A program made the position numbers and the translations under genes. A stretch of 64,000 nucleotides of DNA from Epiperipatus broadwayi (lineage: Eukaryota > Onychophora > Udeonychophora > Euonychophora > Peripatidae), in assembly GCA_028023455.1 (NCBI GenBank), contig JAQFVV010000499.1, positions 308,001 to 372,000 on the forward strand, written 5' to 3'. Shown piece after piece: positions 1 to 10,520 of the stretch (its first letter is position 1; every line of letters starts with the position of its first letter). The notes under the pieces are model-generated. The model worked only from the letters and a program-made list of their open reading frames with translations. It made no database searches and was not told the origin of the DNA.

Positions 1-130
1 AAATATAGATATTAGAGATCATTTATTTTTTTTGGATGTATGTGGTCATGGGTATCAATTGTATAAGATGGAGTACATGACTAAAAACAGCTTGAAAATT
101 TGGGTTTAAATCCTCTCTAATTACATCTGG
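1..130 (-). mobile_element. MITE-B family fragment (terminal part)
   Basis: The stretch from about 35 to 118 matches the right-hand end of the complete MITE-B copy at 14.3-14.7 kb: a segment reading ATAAGATGGAGTA followed by AATCCTCTCTAATTACATCT. The element is cut by the window edge, so its full length is unknown. Strand is given relative to the copy at 23.0 kb. Assignment rests on visual alignment only. Confidence 0.55.
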
Positions 131-1915
131 CTTAAAGTATATATATTATACATGTATTTAAATATTATATTCTCTATAGACAGTTATAGAAATTAATTGT
201 CTTATATTGATGCTGATTAAAAAAAAATCACTTAACCTCTTGAAAAACTTGTTTCTGTCAATCATATCAGCTATTTGAGATTACATAAAGCACAGTAATT
301 CAATTTCTTTTTAAATAGATACACATCATTCGATTAAACATTTAAGTTTGAGCATGTGTTTTATGAATAATTTAGTTCAAGTAATTTAACTATATATATT
401 GTAACTATAACAAATCCAATATAGATCAGACTGGTATATTACAATGCTGCAGAGAAAAAAAGATTTAATGAACACTCACATGAACAGACTAATAAATATA
501 CAAACTGCCATTTGTGTATGTGTGTATATACATGTCACTTGAGTAAACTGCCTAAAAAATTAAAAGAAAAGTTAGTTTAGGCATTTGGTCATATTTTATA
601 AATATACTTTGTAATATGTAAAATAGTAATGATAAACTGCAATGTAGGAAAAGTAGTCTTGAGATACAAAAGAATTTGAAATGCGTACTTTCTAAAAATC
701 TAAATTTGAACCTTTTTTAGTCTGTCTTTCCTGAACTGAGTTTTAAATAAAATTTTCTACATTGTTATAGTAAAACTGTATGGCAAAGCTAAATTTAATA
801 TTAAAATTTTAGAATTAATTATTTTAGAAAATATTGAGCTATATTTAAATGTTAGCAATATTTTTTCTTTCTTACTAAACAATTAGCTAATGTAAATGAA
901 GACTGAGAGAAAGAAAGGAAAAATATTTTTTCTTCCATTTAGTTTGTGTTTGTAACTCAATCCAAACATTATGCTTTTAGCACACACATGCTAGTTAATA
1001 TTCACAGCCCTGAGAAACCATCCAATCCACTAAGAAACATGCAAGATGGTGGTAAGAATGAGTAACTGATGATGATTGTTCCTTTAAAAATTTCCCAAAG
1101 TAAACTTTTTTTAGAAGGTTTGTAGCCTCTGAGTTTCATTTTTATGGAAACTGAAAAACAAATAAAATGCTTTTGGGAGTACTTGTATTTTTAAATTATA
1201 AATCATCATCATCACATTGGTTAATATTATTATATATTTGAATTAAATTTTTTTACATGAATTTTCTTAACCATTCAACTTTCTTATTTATTTGAATCAC
1301 AAATACTGTTATATGTTTGTATATATTATTATATTTTTTACACATCCAGGTTCAAACCTCTGTACAAATATAGCTACCATTACAATATATAAAAGATAAA
1401 CCATGATGTTCATAAAAATAAGATCAATAAGGAAGACTATAACACTTAATAATCATAGCAATTCTAATTTGGCATGCATTGATTTGAGGCTAGATATCTG
1501 AAAGAAAAATTCTAAGTTTGTTGAAGACTTGAAAATGATTTCATGTTTTTCTCAAACTAAATGTGCTAACGACTATGCTTTGATACTCTCTTATATGTTG
1601 TAGTTTAAGTTATGCACTGTACACATATAAATAAACTTCAAATATAAATTTTATAGTTAATTTAAATTATAATAAACCAATATAATCCAAATATATTCTT
1701 ATTTTATGAATGCTATAATAAAAATGTGTCTAAATCATTATTATTTAAAGTTAAAATAATACCATAAAAATGTGATAAATGAAATTGTTTTATTTTTTAA
1801 AAAAAAAAGGTTTTTAAATCCGAATCTAATGATATATTTATTATGCTAGTTAAAACTACCAAAATATCACAATCAATATTTCCTGTTTATAAAAAACTGT
1901 TAATAACAGAAGTGT
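131..1915. other. AT-rich DNA, no recognised feature
   Basis: Long A/T runs, no open frame of note and no repeat that I could match elsewhere in the window. A short CATCATCATCA tract occurs near 1204. Nothing here supports a gene. Confidence 0.5.
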
Positions 1916-1917
1916 TA

Positions 1918-2455
1918 CAACAGTGCAAGCCTTAGTAATCACTGGATGCAAGAAGATTTGTGCATGAAATTCCTATCTAATGCATACTTACCCAATATCT
2001 TCAGACTAGTTTCTAGCTTGTGAATTTCATCAGTGAGCAGCCTTGGCTCTGAGAGCACTTCACATAGATCTTAAGATCTAATGTAATTCTCCAGCTGCCA
2101 CCCTTTATCTATTTAGTTAATTATAAAATTGGAAAACACAATAATGTTTTTAATTAAAGCTCATTCATTTGTATAATAATATAGATCTGAAAACAATTCA
2201 GCAAATACTGTTAAATACAGTTAAACTGGATTCCAAGAGATTGTAAAAGACCCAGAAAGAGCCAACATGTGAGATGGCTGGATGAAATAAGAAAGTGTGC
2301 AGGTGTAATATGGAGAAGAGAAACTAAAGATTGGAGAAAATGGTTTGAACTTGGAGAGACCTTCATTCTGCAGTGGATTGATAATGATGATGATGACAAC
2401 AGTTCAGCAACTATGCATTTTGGTGTCATTGGTTTTTCAAAAACCAGTCATTATT
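1918..2455 (+). mobile_element. MITE-A copy 1, interrupted by a LINE
   Basis: The segments CAAGCCTTAGTAATCACTGG, GACTAGTTTCTAGCTTGTG and TTCATCAGTGAG match the copy at 2.95-3.36 kb in the same order. After about 2208 the match stops, a LINE 3' end follows, and the family resumes at about 2403 (TTCAGCAACTATGCATTTTG, compared with the corresponding segment near 3265 in copy 3). Termini are diverged, so the outer boundaries are approximate. Confidence 0.65.
2209..2402 (+). mobile_element. 3' end of an RTE-type LINE (5'-truncated)
   Basis: The plus strand reads as the C-terminal end of an endonuclease/reverse-transcriptase polyprotein: LNWIPRDCKRP, then RWLDEIRKCAGVIWRRE, then WFELGETFILQWID, running into a short (GAT)n stretch. 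In RTE-clade LINEs the pattern R-W-x-D-[DE]-[IL]-R-K-x-A-G..W.......W..LGE.....W closes the ORF, and the element ends in a short simple repeat. The piece lies inside a MITE-A copy. TTCAGCAA occurs just before it (2197-2204) and just after it (2403-2410), which fits a target-site duplication. Only about 60 codons survive, so this is a dead-on-arrival 5'-truncated copy. The decayed LINE at 37.7 kb contains the same sequence. Confidence 0.7.
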
Positions 2456-2559
2456 ATTTCATGGACAGGATTGGTATAAATCAAAACATCACAGGAACAT
2501 TATTTCCTATGCTTACACCATCTGTTATTGGCAGTTTTATATCAATCCTGCTCATGAGA

Positions 2560-2905
2560 TAGTGGCAACTGGTTTTTGAAGAGACAAAGGCAGCAAAATG
2601 TGTAGATGCTGAACTGGATTCAAATCTATATGACTATACAAGTATTGATCTTCAGTTAATAACATTATTGTGTTTTCATCTTGAATTCTTAGCTTTATAA
2701 TTAAATAAATAGGTAAAAAATGGCTACTAGAGGGTTGCATCAGATCCTAAGATTTATATGCAGTGCTCTTAGATCCAAGACTTTTCACTGATGAAAACCA
2801 CAACCTAGAAATTATTCTGGAAAGATTAGATGAATAGACACTAGATAGATATTTTATGCACAGATCTTTTTGCACTAATTAATTACTAAGGCTTTCATTG
2901 GGTAA
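2560..2905 (-). mobile_element. MITE-A copy 2 (inverted)
   Basis: Read on the minus strand it shows TTTCATCAGTGA, TCTTGGATCTAAGAGCACTG and ATAGATTTGAATCCAGTTCA in the family order. It faces copy 1, so copies 1 and 2 form a loose inverted pair with a ~120-bp spacer. It is more diverged than copy 3. Confidence 0.6.
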
Positions 2906-2949
2906 CAGTAAGATATGGAGAATTCCCTACTGTTATATGCTAATTAAAA

Positions 2950-3361
2950 CAGGCAAAACTCACTATACATATGCCATACCAGCAAGCTAGAGTAATCAAT
3001 GGATGCCAGAAGGCTTGTGCATAAAATCCCCATCTAGTGCTTACTTATCCAATATCCCCAGACTAGTTTCTAGCTTGTGGCCTTCGTCAGTGAGGAGTCT
3101 TGGATCTAAGAGCACTGCATCTAGATCTTAGGATCTAATGCAACCCTCCAGAAACCACCTTTTATCTCCATTTAACTACAAAACTATGAGTCTTAAACTG
3201 AAAACACCTTAATGTTTCTAATTCAAGCCCATCAGCTTATATAGTTATATGGGTCTGAACCCAGTTCAGTTCCCATACATTTTAGTGTCTTTGGTTCTGG
3301 CATCCATTGATTACTCAAGCTTGCTGTGTGTGGCATACGTATAGTGAGTTTTGCCTATTTT
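2950..3361 (+). mobile_element. MITE-A copy 3, with both terminal inverted repeats
   Basis: Both ends carry an inverted repeat of about 60 bp: the left end has AGGCAAAACTCACTATACAT and AGTAATCAATGGATGCCAGA, and the right end is its reverse complement with a few differences. TTAA lies immediately outside each end (AATTAAAA on the left, TTTTAAC on the right), so a TTAA or TA target is possible. There is no coding capacity, so this is a non-autonomous DNA element of about 410 bp. The transposase superfamily cannot be settled from the ends alone. Confidence 0.7.
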
Positions 3362-3589
3362 AACAACAGTTATGCAGAAACATAAGAGATGGTGGTCATG
3401 TGATGTTTATATGCTAATTAAACAGTGCAATTCTTTGAAAAGTATTATTCTAGTGTAAATGGTATTCATGACAATATAAATAATATGGTAAAAACTTTTC
3501 TGCTTGATGTAACTAAAACTAGTCAATTATAGTAATACTAATGCTACATGTATTGATGATCATAAGTGTTATGTTCATTTTAGATAAAT

Positions 3590-3725
3590 AAATAATCAAA
3601 TGATTTATTTCCCAAGAGTTTATAATAAAATGTCCAACTGGAAGTGAGAGAGCTGGAGTGTTTGTCACTGATCACTGCAAAAATCTTACAGAGCAACATC
3701 ATCAGTAATACCTTGCTATTGATTT
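3590..3725 (-). mobile_element. SINE-like family D, copy 1
   Basis: The minus strand shares TGTAAGATTTTTGCAGTGAT, CTCCAGCTCT and the tail motif AAATAAATCATTTGATT with the plus-strand copy near 5.4 kb. Presumed to be a short retroposon. No A or B box could be seen here. Confidence 0.4.
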
Positions 3726-5372
3726 GCCATTTTATTAACACAATTTTATTAATTCGTTATTTAAAACTAAATCTTAAAATTTAATGAAGTTATCTCATTT
3801 TATTAAAAATGAGTAATACACATAAAACTTTATATTTTATCTTGTTTGATAAATACGTATATTTTAGTAATATTAAAAATTCTGTTTATAACAAATTCAA
3901 AATAAAATAATATGAAACCTAAATACATTAAGTTAAATCATAGAGCCTTTTCTAAATGTTTGTACAAAATTAATAAGGTAAACTTGGTGATTCTGTTACT
4001 GCAACACTACAAAATATTTGCAAAACAATGCTTATAATAGAAAGCAGGTGGAGTTTTTATTTTTTGAGTGCTAACACAAAACATGTTTGATCTTCATTTT
4101 AACCTTAATAATAAATAAACATATAGAATAAAAGGTTCGGCAAGGTAAGACAAACTGTGACTTTGGTGGTGTTTTCAAATCAGTTTTTACAATAAAAAAA
4201 TATATATATTTATGTACGCATATATATTTTCAGATTTTTAAACAACAACAACAAAAAGCTTTACAAAGGTCACACATTAAAATAAATAATAAAATACATC
4301 ATTCTGTTAATTCCCTGAACCAAGAGTCAAGTTGTGTTCTCAGAAATATAGTATTTTCAAACTGGAAAGAACAACAATGAACAAAAAAAAAAGTTTACCA
4401 CAATTCCGTTTTTACTCTTTTATAAAAATATATATATAAAAAGAGCATACAAAGTTGTGACAGGATTTTTACCTCAGGAAAATTTTTCATTTTATTATTG
4501 AAAAGAAAAATATGAGTAAAGTCAAAGTCTATTCATCTACTATAGACACCACAAGTTTCGAGGGGAAGGGGGGAATGGTAAAATGATAGCTTTTCTTAAG
4601 CACTTAAAAATAATTTGAATAGGTTAAGTTAATAAAAAATCAAACTTTGCAAAAAGAAATCCTACTGCTTGAGGAACAAACGAAGTGAATAAAAAAAAAG
4701 TTGCAAACACATATTTAAATATATATGTAACTTATGGCTATTTATATATTTAAATTATAAAAACTTGGGTTATGAGCTTTTGAATATGCTAATATATACA
4801 CAACGCTATAGAAAGGGTTCTACACAATCCAAACATTTGGTGTTCATCTCCCTGTTACCAAACGAGTGATATCTGACTGAATTCCAATCACAACAAACTG
4901 GTGAAACTTGCTTGTTCTCCAATGAAATTAATTAGGTAAATTTAAAATAATCAAAATAAATTTGAATAAACGACATTTTCTCCATGAACTACTTTCCTAC
5001 TCCAGCACTAAAGTTCTATATGTATTCTAGTTATATAATCAAGAATAACATAGTATATTGAGCATCACGTGATCATCAATTTTTCTTCCTTCCCTTGTTT
5101 ATCTTAAAAGCAAAAGTAGCCAATCTACAAGATTCTCTTATCTTTATAGATACTTATAATGAGAATGGGGCTCTATTCCTGAGAGTGTTTACAATTGTAT
5201 GTCGAAAACATGGCATTAAAATTATACACTCATGCACCACAATAATGATTATTTAGTATTAAAACTTTTATTAAAATTATTTAATAAAATGAGTGTGATT
5301 ATGAAATTGTGATATATTATTAAAAAATACATAAAATTCAAGGTCAATTTTATAAATATGTAGACATGTATT
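3726..5372. other. AT-rich DNA, no recognised feature
   Basis: No gene, RNA or clear repeat is visible apart from short A/T runs. Confidence 0.5.
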
Positions 5373-5510
5373 ATAAAATGCTGTAAGATTTGGTGCAGTG
5401 ATAAATGGGAAACTCAAAATCTATGAATCATGTCTCCAGCTCTGTCATTTATAATGTTTAAACTTTTTATAAACTCCTAAACAATAAATCATTTGATTCT
5501 TTAAAAGTAT
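5373..5510 (+). mobile_element. SINE-like family D, copy 2
   Basis: Shares TGTAAGATTTGGTGCAGTGA, TCTCCAGCTCTGTCATTTAT and AAACTCCTAAACAATAAATC with copies at 3.6 kb (inverted) and 20.1 kb. The tail motif ACTCCTGAACAATAAA is the best conserved part of the family. Confidence 0.45.
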
Positions 5511-6829
5511 AAAAGATAGGATATACTGAAAAAATATATATAAATGTTAATAATGCAGTCATATCTCATTTATTGTTTTCAGTATTACAGGTCATGATAA
5601 ATTCATTTGATAAATGTACTGTTAAGCATTTACTACCAAAGTATAAAGCTTGGTTATCTATATTTTAATTATAAAATAGATATAAATGTAATTGATTGGA
5701 TAGTTTGCCACCAAATTAAATTATAATGAGTTAAAAAAATACATGAAATCAGTGTTTAAAATATTAATTTAATATTCAACATGTATTAAACATTAACTCT
5801 CTCCAAGAATGAGGTTGATTTGTGAAATACAGTCTTTTTTTAAGTACTTTTACATGTATTAAGTGCATAGGTTCATCTTATACCATAACGATTAAATTGT
5901 TAGTTTAGTTGTAACATGTATTTTGAAAATGTGTATGATATTCAATAGCACATTGTATTAATTCTTAAAAACATAAAAATACTGAATTAATTTTTCAAAC
6001 TCCAAATCCAATAACTTAATGAAATAATCTGTAGATTGTAACTCAAATTAAATTTAAAAATCATATATTTTATTATATGAATGTACTAAGGAAATTTTGC
6101 AGTGTTTTTATGGTTTCAACACATATTCATAATGAATATATATATATATATATATATATATCTTAGATACACATGATCTCTGTTGCAGTTTTTTGACCAT
6201 AAACTCCACAGGATTAAATTTAATATTTTAGTTAAGTCTAGGCTTCTTTCAGATTACTTTTTTTTATACAAAGAGAGTAAATAATTTGGAAACAGTCAAT
6301 TTTTTAGACACAGGATATTTTTGACAAAGTAATAAAAGAAAGCAAATTATTTTTGAAATTAAATTTATATCCATCAAATTTTCTTACTACATATTGCTGT
6401 ACTTTTATGATATTAAAACGCACTATATAAATCAAATAGTTGCTTAAATGGTCATGAGAGGGTTACTCTATACTAAAATATACAGGGCTTTAAAAGTCAC
6501 TAATAAAATAATGAAAAATAAAAAGATGGATGGTCTAGACTATAGTAGTATAAAATATTAATAATATTTACTATTCCCTATGAATTCAATATAAGTTAAG
6601 TAATTTTCATAATTTTGATTTCATACAATTCTCTAGCATCTCCTTGATGTTTTTTCATACAATCCTCTAGCATTACTTCTTGATGTTTTTTTTTACATTG
6701 CTTTCAAAGCATTATTTGTAAAAAAAATTTTTTAAATAAGTACAAGGAAAGTTAGATGTGACTCTTTTTTTTTCACAAAGACTTAGAGTAATTCAACTTT
6801 AAATAAAAGTCTCATATTTATGATAATTT
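5511..6829. other. AT-rich DNA with an (AT)n tract
   Basis: An (AT)n tract lies at 6135-6161. A near-duplicate of about 37 bp (ATACAATTCTCTAGCAT / ATACAATCCTCTAGCAT) occurs at 6624-6700. No gene is visible. Confidence 0.5.
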
Positions 6830-6846
6830 GTCTGTCTGTCAGTCTG

Positions 6847-6932
<86 letters not shown>

Positions 6933-7029
6933 CATCCATCCATCCATCCATCCATCCATCCATCCATCCATCCATCCATCCATCCATCCATCCATCCATC
7001 CATCCATCCATCCATCCATCCATCCATCC

Positions 7030-7108
<79 letters not shown>
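6830..7108. repeat. Composite tetranucleotide microsatellite (TCTG)n(TATC)n(CATC)n(TATC)n
   Basis: A short TCTG run (6830-6850) is followed by TATC repeats to about 6930, CATC repeats to about 7031 and TATC repeats to 7108. The symmetric TATC-CATC-TATC arrangement suggests that a T>C variant expanded inside an older TATC tract. The long Ser/Ile/Tyr/Leu/His/Pro open frames across it are artefacts of the repeat. Confidence 0.95.
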
Positions 7109-7109
7109 A

Positions 7110-8220
7110 AATGAAAATTGACAGTGCTAAATATTTTATGTAATATTTTGAGATTAACTCATGGCAATTATTTACATATAATTAAAATAACCTCAGCTTC
7201 AGCACATGACAATATATTTTAAAGATAAAAAAAGGTACTACTTTATCTTTTTTTCTTCTTCATGTATGCCTTTGTTTTTGCTATAAATTGTTTCAAGTCT
7301 CCTGCATATTCAAATTCATATTGTATATAATAGCTCTATTTTGTTGATAAATATTGATTAGAATAGATTACATATTCTTTATTGAACTGTAAATGTTCAG
7401 TACTTTTCAGCACACACATATATAATATCAATGCTCTTTATATATGTAGTATGCATATATAGATTAATATTTTAAAATAAACAAAGTTTTAAAAATATTA
7501 ATATAATTATTAATAATAACTTAAAGGAATATTTAATTTTATTTTATCAAGTGTGTGTTTACTCATGCATTTATTGAAAGAACAATTACTATTGTATTTT
7601 TATTTTTAAAATAATGTAAATAGTAAAATGTCTAAGTTTTGGCTGCTGTTTAAACATTCTGGGGGTATTCTTTTTTTCCAATAAATTGTTTCTCTTATAC
7701 AAACATAATAGACTAGTCTCTTTATCAAAAAATTACAATTTCTCTAATTATTTTAATGTTTTAAATCAGTATTAACTTTAAGTATGCTCTAAAATTTTAT
7801 AAAACTTTTAGAAATTATTTTTAAAATATAAAATTCAGAAAGGATAATAAAGAAAAAATAAAATATATGTACTTTCAACATAAACTGCAATTTTTTTATT
7901 AATATATATAAGTTGTCTACTACACATGGAAAATGAAAAATGGCTACTGGCATATTGTAAAATTAATTGTTCAAATTTTACACTTTATTTTTAATGTGAC
8001 ACAAAAAAATGATTGCCAAATATTATAAAATTTTGAATTTAAATGTATTATTTTGATCTTATTCATATTTTTATTTCTTTACAATTTTTTTTGGATAGTA
8101 TATAATTGAAAATGTGCAGTTGGATACAGCATACTTTGTGGAACCACTGTATATTCACCAAATATGAAATTTTCATTTTAAATCTTGTAAATAATTATTT
8201 AAATACTAATAATATATTAC
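7110..8220 (+). repeat. ~1.1-kb degenerate tandem unit, copy A
   Basis: Landmarks in order: ACAGTGCTAAATATTTTATG; TTTTGTTGATAAATATTGAT; CACACACATATATAA; ATAATAGACTAGTCTCTTTA; ATGGCTACTGGCATATTGTA; TATAATTGAAAATGTGCAG. The same landmarks recur in the same order from 8221, 10161 and (partly) 12120. No coding frame is visible. It is the least interrupted copy. Confidence 0.7.
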
Positions 8221-8908
8221 AAATAAAAATTTACAGTGATAAGTATTTTATGTAATGCTTTGAGAATAACTCATTTGCAACTGTTTATATATAATTGAAG
8301 TACACTTTAAATACAACATACATTGATACATTCTTTAGGTAAAAGAGGAGGATACTTCTTTACTTTTTTTTTTACATATCTGGAAGATCATCATAATGCT
8401 TTTGCAAGAATAGATGAATTTTAATCAATCAGAAATTTGTAGATGAATTTATAGATGAATTTTAATCAATCAGAAATTTATTTCTAAATATTTTTAATCC
8501 TGATTTATATATACAGGCGAACCACATCCTATGCTACATTTTGATTCAAACCATCTTACCAAACAACACATTCAAATATATATAGAGTATATAACAGCTT
8601 AGTTTTATTGATGAATATTCATTAGAATAAAATATGTTATTCACTGAACTGTAAGTATACAATACTTTTTAACACACACATATAATATTGATGTTTTATA
8701 TATATATATATAGTATGATTATATATAAATTAAAATTTTAGTATAAACAAAATTTAAAAAAATAATAATATATTTATTAATAATAATTATAGGAAATATT
8801 TATTTTATTTTACTGAGTGCTTGTTCACTCTTGCATTTACTCAAGTAATAAGAATGAAAAAACAACCCTTAATATATTTGTATTTTTTAAATAATGTGAA
8901 TGGGGAAA

Positions 8909-9310
8909 TTAGATGTGATATTTTGGACTATTTCCATTAGCTATGAGTGAATGTTGAATGTATTGAAAATTTTAAACTTTATTTAAACTTTTCAAATACA
9001 AACAACTTGTTAGTAATAACACACAAATAGACAACATAGGTTAGTAATTACACATTTTGAGTAAGATTATTTTCCATTCTTCTTTAGGTATTGCTGGTCT
9101 GATTAGCACAGTACATATCAGGCCAGCAATACCTGAAGAGTGGAGAATAATGCTACTCGAAACATTGTGTAATTACTAACTCATGTCGTCTATTTGTGTG
9201 TTATTACTAACAAGTTGTTGTATTTGAAAAGTTTAAATAAAGTTTAAAATTTTCTATACATTCAACATTCATTCATAGATGATGGAAATAGTCCAACATA
9301 TTACATTTAA
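8909..9310. mobile_element. Near-perfect hairpin MITE, ~400 bp
   Basis: The left half (8909-9105) is almost the reverse complement of the right half (9118-9310). TTTTGGACTATTTCCAT opens the left arm, and ATGGAAATAGTCCAACA closes the right. The arms meet at AGGTATTGCTGG and CCAGCAATACCT around a loop of about 12 nt. There is no coding capacity. It sits inside copy B of the tandem unit, so it inserted after that unit had duplicated. A clear target duplication could not be defined. Confidence 0.85.
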
Positions 9311-9699
9311 TTATATACCATCATCGCAAACCTTCAGACAAATGAAGAAATATCTGAATTTTGTTAGTTGTTTAAATATGCTCTGGGTAATATTTTTTTT
9401 TTTTTGCATTAATTTTTTTTTATTATATAGAAATATAATAGACTAGTCGCTCTATTAAGAAATTACAAATTTCTCTAATTATTTTTATGCCTCTAAATCA
9501 AATAATAATTTTAGGCATGATCTAAAAATTTGTAGAACTTTTATCAATTATTTTTATGAAATATCAAATTCAAAACAGATAATAAAGTAAGAATAAAATA
9601 TGTGTTTTCAACATACACTGAATAATTTTTTTAAATATATATATAATTGTGTATGGTGCTTTGGGTCAGAAAAATGGCTATTGGCATATTGTAAAGTTT

Positions 9700-9941
9700 A
9701 TGATAACTATTAACCCTTAAGTTATCAATAATCCTAACCTGTAATCAAGGCAACCTCTTTAACAGTAAACATGGTACCACCTTTATCTATGGACTGATAT
9801 GTTTATATAGACATAAAAGATTGCAACTTGAGCAAGGAGTATGAAATTAATAATACAAAAAAATTTAAACAAACCTCATTAATCAGGCAAATTTATTTAC
9901 AATTTTTACCTTTTTTAAATGTAATCATGTATGGTACCCAG
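9700..9941 (+). mobile_element. SINE-like family C insert in tandem copy B
   Basis: The block with AAGGCAACCTCTTT, ACCTTTATCTATGGACTGAT and AAAGATTGCAACTTGA interrupts the match between copies A and B. It recurs near 33.4 kb and, inverted, near 46.4 kb. The right end, ATGTATGGTACCCAG, also occurs just right of the 500-N gap. No A/B boxes were recognised, so SINE status is inferred from size and dispersal. Confidence 0.45.
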
Positions 9942-10160
9942 AAAAGGAACTTTCAAATATTATAAAATTTATGAATTGTAATGGATTTTTTTAATTGTTT
10001 ACTTATATTTTTGTTTGTTTATATTTTTCTTTAAATGGCATATAATTGAAACTGTGTAATTAGATGTTGCATTGTTTGAGGATCTACTGTATATTTGGAA
10101 AGTATGAAATGTCTTTCATTTTTAATTTTGCCAATAATGATTTAAATACTAATATTGTTA

Positions 10161-10520
10161 TAAATAAAAATTTACAGACTAAATATTTCATATAATGTTT
10201 TGAGATTGACTTATTATAACTGTTTTCATATGGATAAATTGCCATCTAGCTTCATCATATAGAAATACATTTTAAAGGCTAAAGTGAAAATCTCTTTATC
10301 TTTTTCTTCTTCATATATCAGAAGTAGTGTCTGTAATGTCTTTGCTAGAAGAGATGAATATTTAATCAATCAGAGATTTATTTCTAAATATTTCTCATTC
10401 TGATTGACATATACAATGGAGTCATGAATTAATATATATTTTGTTATAAACCCCTCATGTTCAAACATATATAGCATATAATAGATCCATTTTGTTGATA
10501 AACATTGATTAGAATATATT
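10161..10520 (+). repeat. ~1.1-kb degenerate tandem unit, copy C (truncated)
   Basis: Begins with AATTTACAGACTAAATATTT and follows copy B landmarks to TTTTGTTGATAAACATTGAT. The match then stops abruptly at about 10520, where unrelated sequence begins. Confidence 0.65.

Larger units (their letters stand above)
8221..10160 (+). repeat. ~1.1-kb degenerate tandem unit, copy B (with two insertions)
   Basis: The landmark order of copy A repeats: ACAGTGATAAGTATTTTATG, ATTAGAATAAAATATGTTAT, AATAGACTAGTCGCTCTATT, ATGGCTATTGGCATATTGTA, TATAATTGAAACTGTGTAAT. Its greater length is accounted for by a hairpin MITE (8909-9310) and a SINE-like insert (about 9700-9941). A 40-bp local duplication (ATAGATGAATTTTAATCAAT twice) lies at 8411-8470. 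Confidence 0.7.
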
